From: Allium sativum
Lineage: Eukaryota; Streptophyta; Magnoliopsida; Asparagales; Amaryllidaceae
Reading direction: 5' to 3'
Assembly (NCBI GenBank): GCA_030737875.1
Contig: CM060924.1
Coordinates: 145,012,197 to 145,076,196 of the forward strand
Length of the DNA: 64,000 bases
The position numbers and the translations under genes were made by a program. The first letter of the stretch is position 1. The number at the start of each line of letters is the position of its first letter. The notes under the pieces were generated by a model. The model did no database searches and was not told where the DNA came from. It saw nothing but the letters and a program-made list of their open reading frames with translations. Positions 60,397-64,000 of this stretch are shown here, piece after piece.

Positions 60397-60437
60397 AATA
60401 CCCGCACACTTATCTTTTACTCGTCCTCAAGTAAAAA
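60397..60437 (-). other. Polypurine tract region of the Athila-type element
   Basis: The minus strand reads ACTTGAGGACGAGTAAAAG, then ATAAGTGTGCGGG. The pattern CTTGAGGACAAG...AAG(T)GTGGGGG directly before the LTR is characteristic of plant Athila/Tat elements. Confidence 0.75.
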
Positions 60438-61664
60438 GAAATATAAGAATGAAAAACTAACTAGATAGGTCACACTTTCGTAGGAAACACGATTGCATTG
60501 ATCGTATGCAACAAGCCGTTAAACCTCTAGGTGTCTCTAGCAGGACGAGTGGTGTCTCGTGAGGGTTTTCAGCGGATACTACCTACAAAATCCAAATGCA
60601 GTATGTGTGGATCTAATGTAACTATATGAATGCAATGGTTATATACAAAAAACAAAGAAAACAAGAATGACAACACGACTTGTTTTAGGAAAATGGTACA
60701 ACAAATTAAGTTAACAATTTCTAGTCAGTTGATTTTATTTTAGATACCCTAACTTGTCACAAATTTTCAATATAAATCAAGTTTCCAAATGTGAAATTAC
60801 AGTTTGGCCAGTTAGTTCGGTCGATAACATAGTGCAGCCATGAAATAGATTCTTAGTTTGCTTGGCACAGTTTGCAAAGTGGTATTATTATTTTCTCATG
60901 TATGGCTAGTCAAGTCAATAAGGTCAAGTAGTGTTTGGGCATCATCGCTTATTCTTTATTCTATAAGATTTTAAAATTTATGATTAAATACATACACCTA
61001 ACTTAGAAGACCAAGGTTTACCACCCATGCACTTCCTCACGGACTAACGGAGAGTGGTAAAGAGCTTGGCGGATTGTGCAGGCCGACTTCGACTTTGTCA
61101 ACAACGTGTCGGTAATCCTTAGGTGTCCAATCTCATAAAATGAGACCAAGATATTCCAACTCTGACTTTGTCAACAACATGTCGGATAGAGCTTGGCGGG
61201 TTTGCACACCAACACTTGATATACAAGCAATGTTGGATACCCTTGGATTACTATTATTATTATTGAAATTTAAAGCACAAAAGAGAGTTGCCCGAATTCA
61301 ACTTAACACAACTTAGTTTTATAGATTCGAAAAGCCACTATAAGTATTTTAAGTCCTCCACTTATTTAAACATAGTCTACAATATAGAATAGATTTCATG
61401 GCCATCACCTAAGAATCTCCCTATGTACCGGTTACATTATTATCCCTCAAAATTAAACTTTTCATTACATTTCTTATTCGATCTAAGTCGAGAGAAAAAA
61501 ATACTATCAACTGACTAAAAGTTGTAAACTTATTTCGTAGTATCACTCTAAAATGAGTCGTGTCTGTGTGATTGTGTGTGTTTCTGTTTTTTTTTTCTTT
61601 TTCTTCTCTTTTCTTTTTTTAAAAAAAAATGAAGAAAATGTGATGCAGACTTGACTACCCCACA
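60438..61664 (-). other. 3' untranslated region of the Athila-type element
   Basis: About 1.2 kb between pol and the polypurine tract, without a coding frame; no env-like frame is visible. It contains a long purine run on the minus strand (61588-61627) and a duplicated segment (next entry). Confidence 0.6.
61058..61225 (-). repeat. Duplicated ACTTTGTCAACAAC segment in the Athila 3' region
   Basis: GACTTTGTCAACAACGTGTCGG (plus strand, near 61090; 22 bases, written here as GACTTTGTCAAC plus AACGTGTCGG) recurs near 61162 with one change. AGAGCTTGGCGG also occurs twice (about 61060 and 61190). The sequence between differs. Confidence 0.65.
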
Positions 61665-64000
61665 CTAGATTGAGACAGTGTCCCAACTGTTTAAGGTATG
61701 CAGACCAAAATGGAAGGGAAAAAAATGAAAATTAAAAGAAAAGAACGTGTACCACCTGATTTCATGGTGGATGTTCAGGCTCATGAAGATCGATAAGTCG
61801 GCGTCTTTGTATTGCTCGAATTCCAAAAATGGTTTCAGTCGTTGACCGTTTACTTTGAAGACTTTTCCATCCTTAGTATTTTCAATTTCAACTGCTCCAT
61901 GAGGATATACTGTTTTCACAACATAAGGTCCAGTCCATCGAGATCTGTGTTTTCCTGGAAACAAATGAAGTTTAGAGTCGTATAAAAGAACTTTTTGACC
62001 TACGTTGAATTCCTTACGAAGTATGTTTTTGTCGTGTTGGGCTTTGGTTCTTTCTTTGTAGATTTTCGCATTTTCATACGCCTCATTTCTTAATTCCTCT
62101 AATTCAGAAATTTGTAACTTCCTATGTGAGCCGGCCTTCTCTAAGTTAAAATTCAAAAGTTTAACTGCCCAAAGAGCACGATGCTCTAATTCAAGAGGCA
62201 AGTGACAGGCCTTCCCAAAGACTAATTGGTATGGTGACATCCCTAGATTGGTTTTATAAGCAGTGCGAAAATCCCAAAGTGCATCAATTAGTTTTAAGGA
62301 CCAATCTTTTCTATTGGAATTCACGGTTTTCTCAAGAATTTGTTTGATTTGACTATTGGAAACTTCTACTTGTCCACTAGTTTGTGGATGGTAAGGGGTT
62401 GACAGCTTATGTGTGATTGAGTATTTCTTGAGCAAGGACTCAAAAGCACGATTACAGAAGTGAGTGCCATTATCGCTAATGATAGCTCGAGGTGTGCCAA
62501 AGCGCGAAAAGATATTTTCTTTGAGGTATTTGACAACAACCTTGTTGTCGTTGGTTTTGGTCGGGATGGCTTCAACCCATTTTGAGACATAGTCTACCGC
62601 AAGCAAGATGTAAAGATTACCAAATGAGTTAGGGAAAGGTCCCATGAAATCGATGCCCCAAACATCGAATAACTGAATCACTAAAATGGGGTTGAGAGGC
62701 ATCATGTTTCGCTTAGTAATTCGACCCGTTCTTTGACATCGATCGCATTTAGAACAAAATTCGAAAGCATCACGAAACAGTGTGGGCCAATAAAAACCGC
62801 TTTGCAATACTTTTGCAGCAGTTTTTTTTGCTCCAAAGTGACCGCCACAAGCATGGTCATGTGAGAAAGAGAGAATACTTTGGTGTTCATGATCGGGTAC
62901 ACACCTTCGTATGATTTGGTCTAGACAGTATTTGAAAAGATATGGGTCGTCCCAATAGAAGTTTCGAACTTTAGAGAGAAATTTTTGTTTATCTTGTTTC
63001 GACCATTCAACGGGTGTTTGTTGTGTGATAAGATAATTCACAATGTCAGCGTACCAAGGGGTGTTGGAGATGGAAAGAATTTGTTCATCTGGAAAATAGT
63101 CATCGATTTGGGTGTCGTGAACATTTTCGTTCACAATTCGAGAGAGATGATTAGCTACCACATTTTCAGAACCCTTTTTATCTCGTATTTCTATGTCAAA
63201 TTCTTGAAGAAGAAGGATCCAACGAATCAAACGGGCCTTGGCATCCTTCTTAGTAAGCAAATATCGTAAGGCAGCATGGTCAGTGTAAACTATGACTTTG
63301 GATCCTATGAGATATGGTCTGAATTTCTCAAGAGCGAAGACAACTGCCAAAAATTCCTTTTCAGTAGTTGAGTAATTCAATTGGGCCTCATTAAAGGTTT
63401 TGCTAGCATAGTAAATGACTCGAGGGAGTTTATCGATTCACTGGCCCAAGATGGCCCCAATCGCAAAATCAGAAGCGTCACAAATAAGTTCGAATGGCTG
63501 AGTCCAATCAGGGGGTTGAATGATGGGAGTTGTAGTCAAGATTGACTTAAGAGTTTCGAAAGATGTTTTGCAATCATTGAAAAATTCAAACTTGACGTCT
63601 TTGGCAAGTAAGTTTGAGTGAGGTTTTGAAATTTTTGAGAAATCCTTAATGAATCTTATATAGAATCCCGCATGGCCAAGAAATGAACGAACATCCTTAA
63701 TAGACTTAGGAGGAGGTAGATTAGCAATCAAATCGATTTTGGATTTATTGACTTCAAGGCCATCTTTTGAGATGACATGACCTAGAACTATCCCCCTTTA
63801 TACCATGAAATGACATTTTTCCCAACTAAGCACGAGTGATTTCTCCTTACAACGTTTTAGGAGGAGTTCTAGACGAGCGAGACATTGGGAAAAAGATGAT
63901 CCGAAGATTGAGAAATCATCCATAATTCCAAGAATTCTTCCACCATATCAGAGAAAATACTCAGCATACACCTTTGGAAAGTCGCGGGGGCATTACAAAG
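61665..64000 (-). pseudogene. Athila-type pol: reverse transcriptase end, RNase H, integrase
   Basis: Minus strand. From the right edge the frame reads NAPATFQRCMLSIFSDM, the palm of reverse transcriptase, but a four-base loss near 63928 falls just before MDDFSIF, the active site. A TAA near 63796 follows, then LGHVISKDG and SFLGHAGFYIRFIKDFS. TGA at 63438-63440 probably replaced an arginine codon. From about 63437 to 61665 the frame is open: RNase H and its connection ([13 protein letters not shown]), integrase zinc region (H, H, CSKCDRC), catalytic Asp in VWGIDFMGP, Asp in IISDNGTHF and Glu in SGQVEVSN, then the RWTGPYVV module. Residue patterns are those of the Athila lineage, which lacks a chromodomain. 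Three lesions make it non-functional; the 5' part is beyond the window. Confidence 0.92.

Overview
The window is plant nuclear DNA made almost entirely of nested retrotransposons. I recognise no host gene, rRNA or functional tRNA gene. The evidence is plant-type LTR retrotransposon machinery: primer-binding sites matching the 3' end of initiator methionine tRNA (TGGTATCAGAGC), polypurine tracts, a Tekay/Del-like chromovirus gag-pol, an Athila-like pol, a SIRE-like Copia gag and two L1-type LINE reverse transcriptases. The species cannot be read from the sequence. The setting looks like gene-poor, heterochromatic DNA of a large plant genome.

Left block (1-12038 and 23706-24597). A LINE on the minus strand (1-1620) sits in a long LTR of a family I call X (minus, 1621-3829). 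Next comes the non-coding 3' end of a chromovirus-like element (3830-5780) leading into its LTR (LTR1, 5781-8720). LTR1 runs into a primer-binding-site stub and a second, partial LTR end (8721-9101). A further related LTR (LTR3) starts at 9109. It is split by the youngest element of the window: a complete 11.67-kb Ty3/gypsy chromovirus (12039-23705) with target duplication AGTAT, 3.27-kb LTRs about 99.4% identical by eye, and one long gag-pol frame broken by a single stop before the chromodomain-like tail.

Middle block (24598-47237). AT-rich unassigned DNA holds a second 5'-truncated LINE (25697-27850, minus). After a possible DNA-transposon edge and a Copia LTR fragment (30140-30497) comes an unusual X-family element: LTRs of about 6.0 kb around a non-coding internal region of only about 1.06 kb (40972-42035) that keeps its primer-binding site and polypurine tract. 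Its 5' LTR is split by a 4.47-kb inverted solo LTR (32582-37055, duplication CTGTT). Its 3' LTR is cut at 47237.

Right block (47238-64000). A SIRE-like Copia element has a decayed gag, no reverse transcriptase or integrase, and LTRs over 3 kb. Its 3' LTR is cut by a fourth X-like LTR (57009-about 59347). An Athila-type element on the minus strand (59348-64000, running off the edge) has a frame-broken pol, a 3' LTR and a tRNA-like (SINE-like) segment inside that LTR.

The most interesting signal is in the chromovirus-type LTRs. Four divergent LTRs (LTR1, LTR3, the full-length element's LTRs, the solo LTR) share an architecture: a GTCGAC-palindrome cluster upstream of TATA, LTR-specific tandem repeats downstream, and one or two copies of a stem-loop whose stems change by compensatory substitution while the apical CTGCCCGG...CCGGC segment is kept. 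That pattern suggests a selected RNA or DNA structure for which I know no description.
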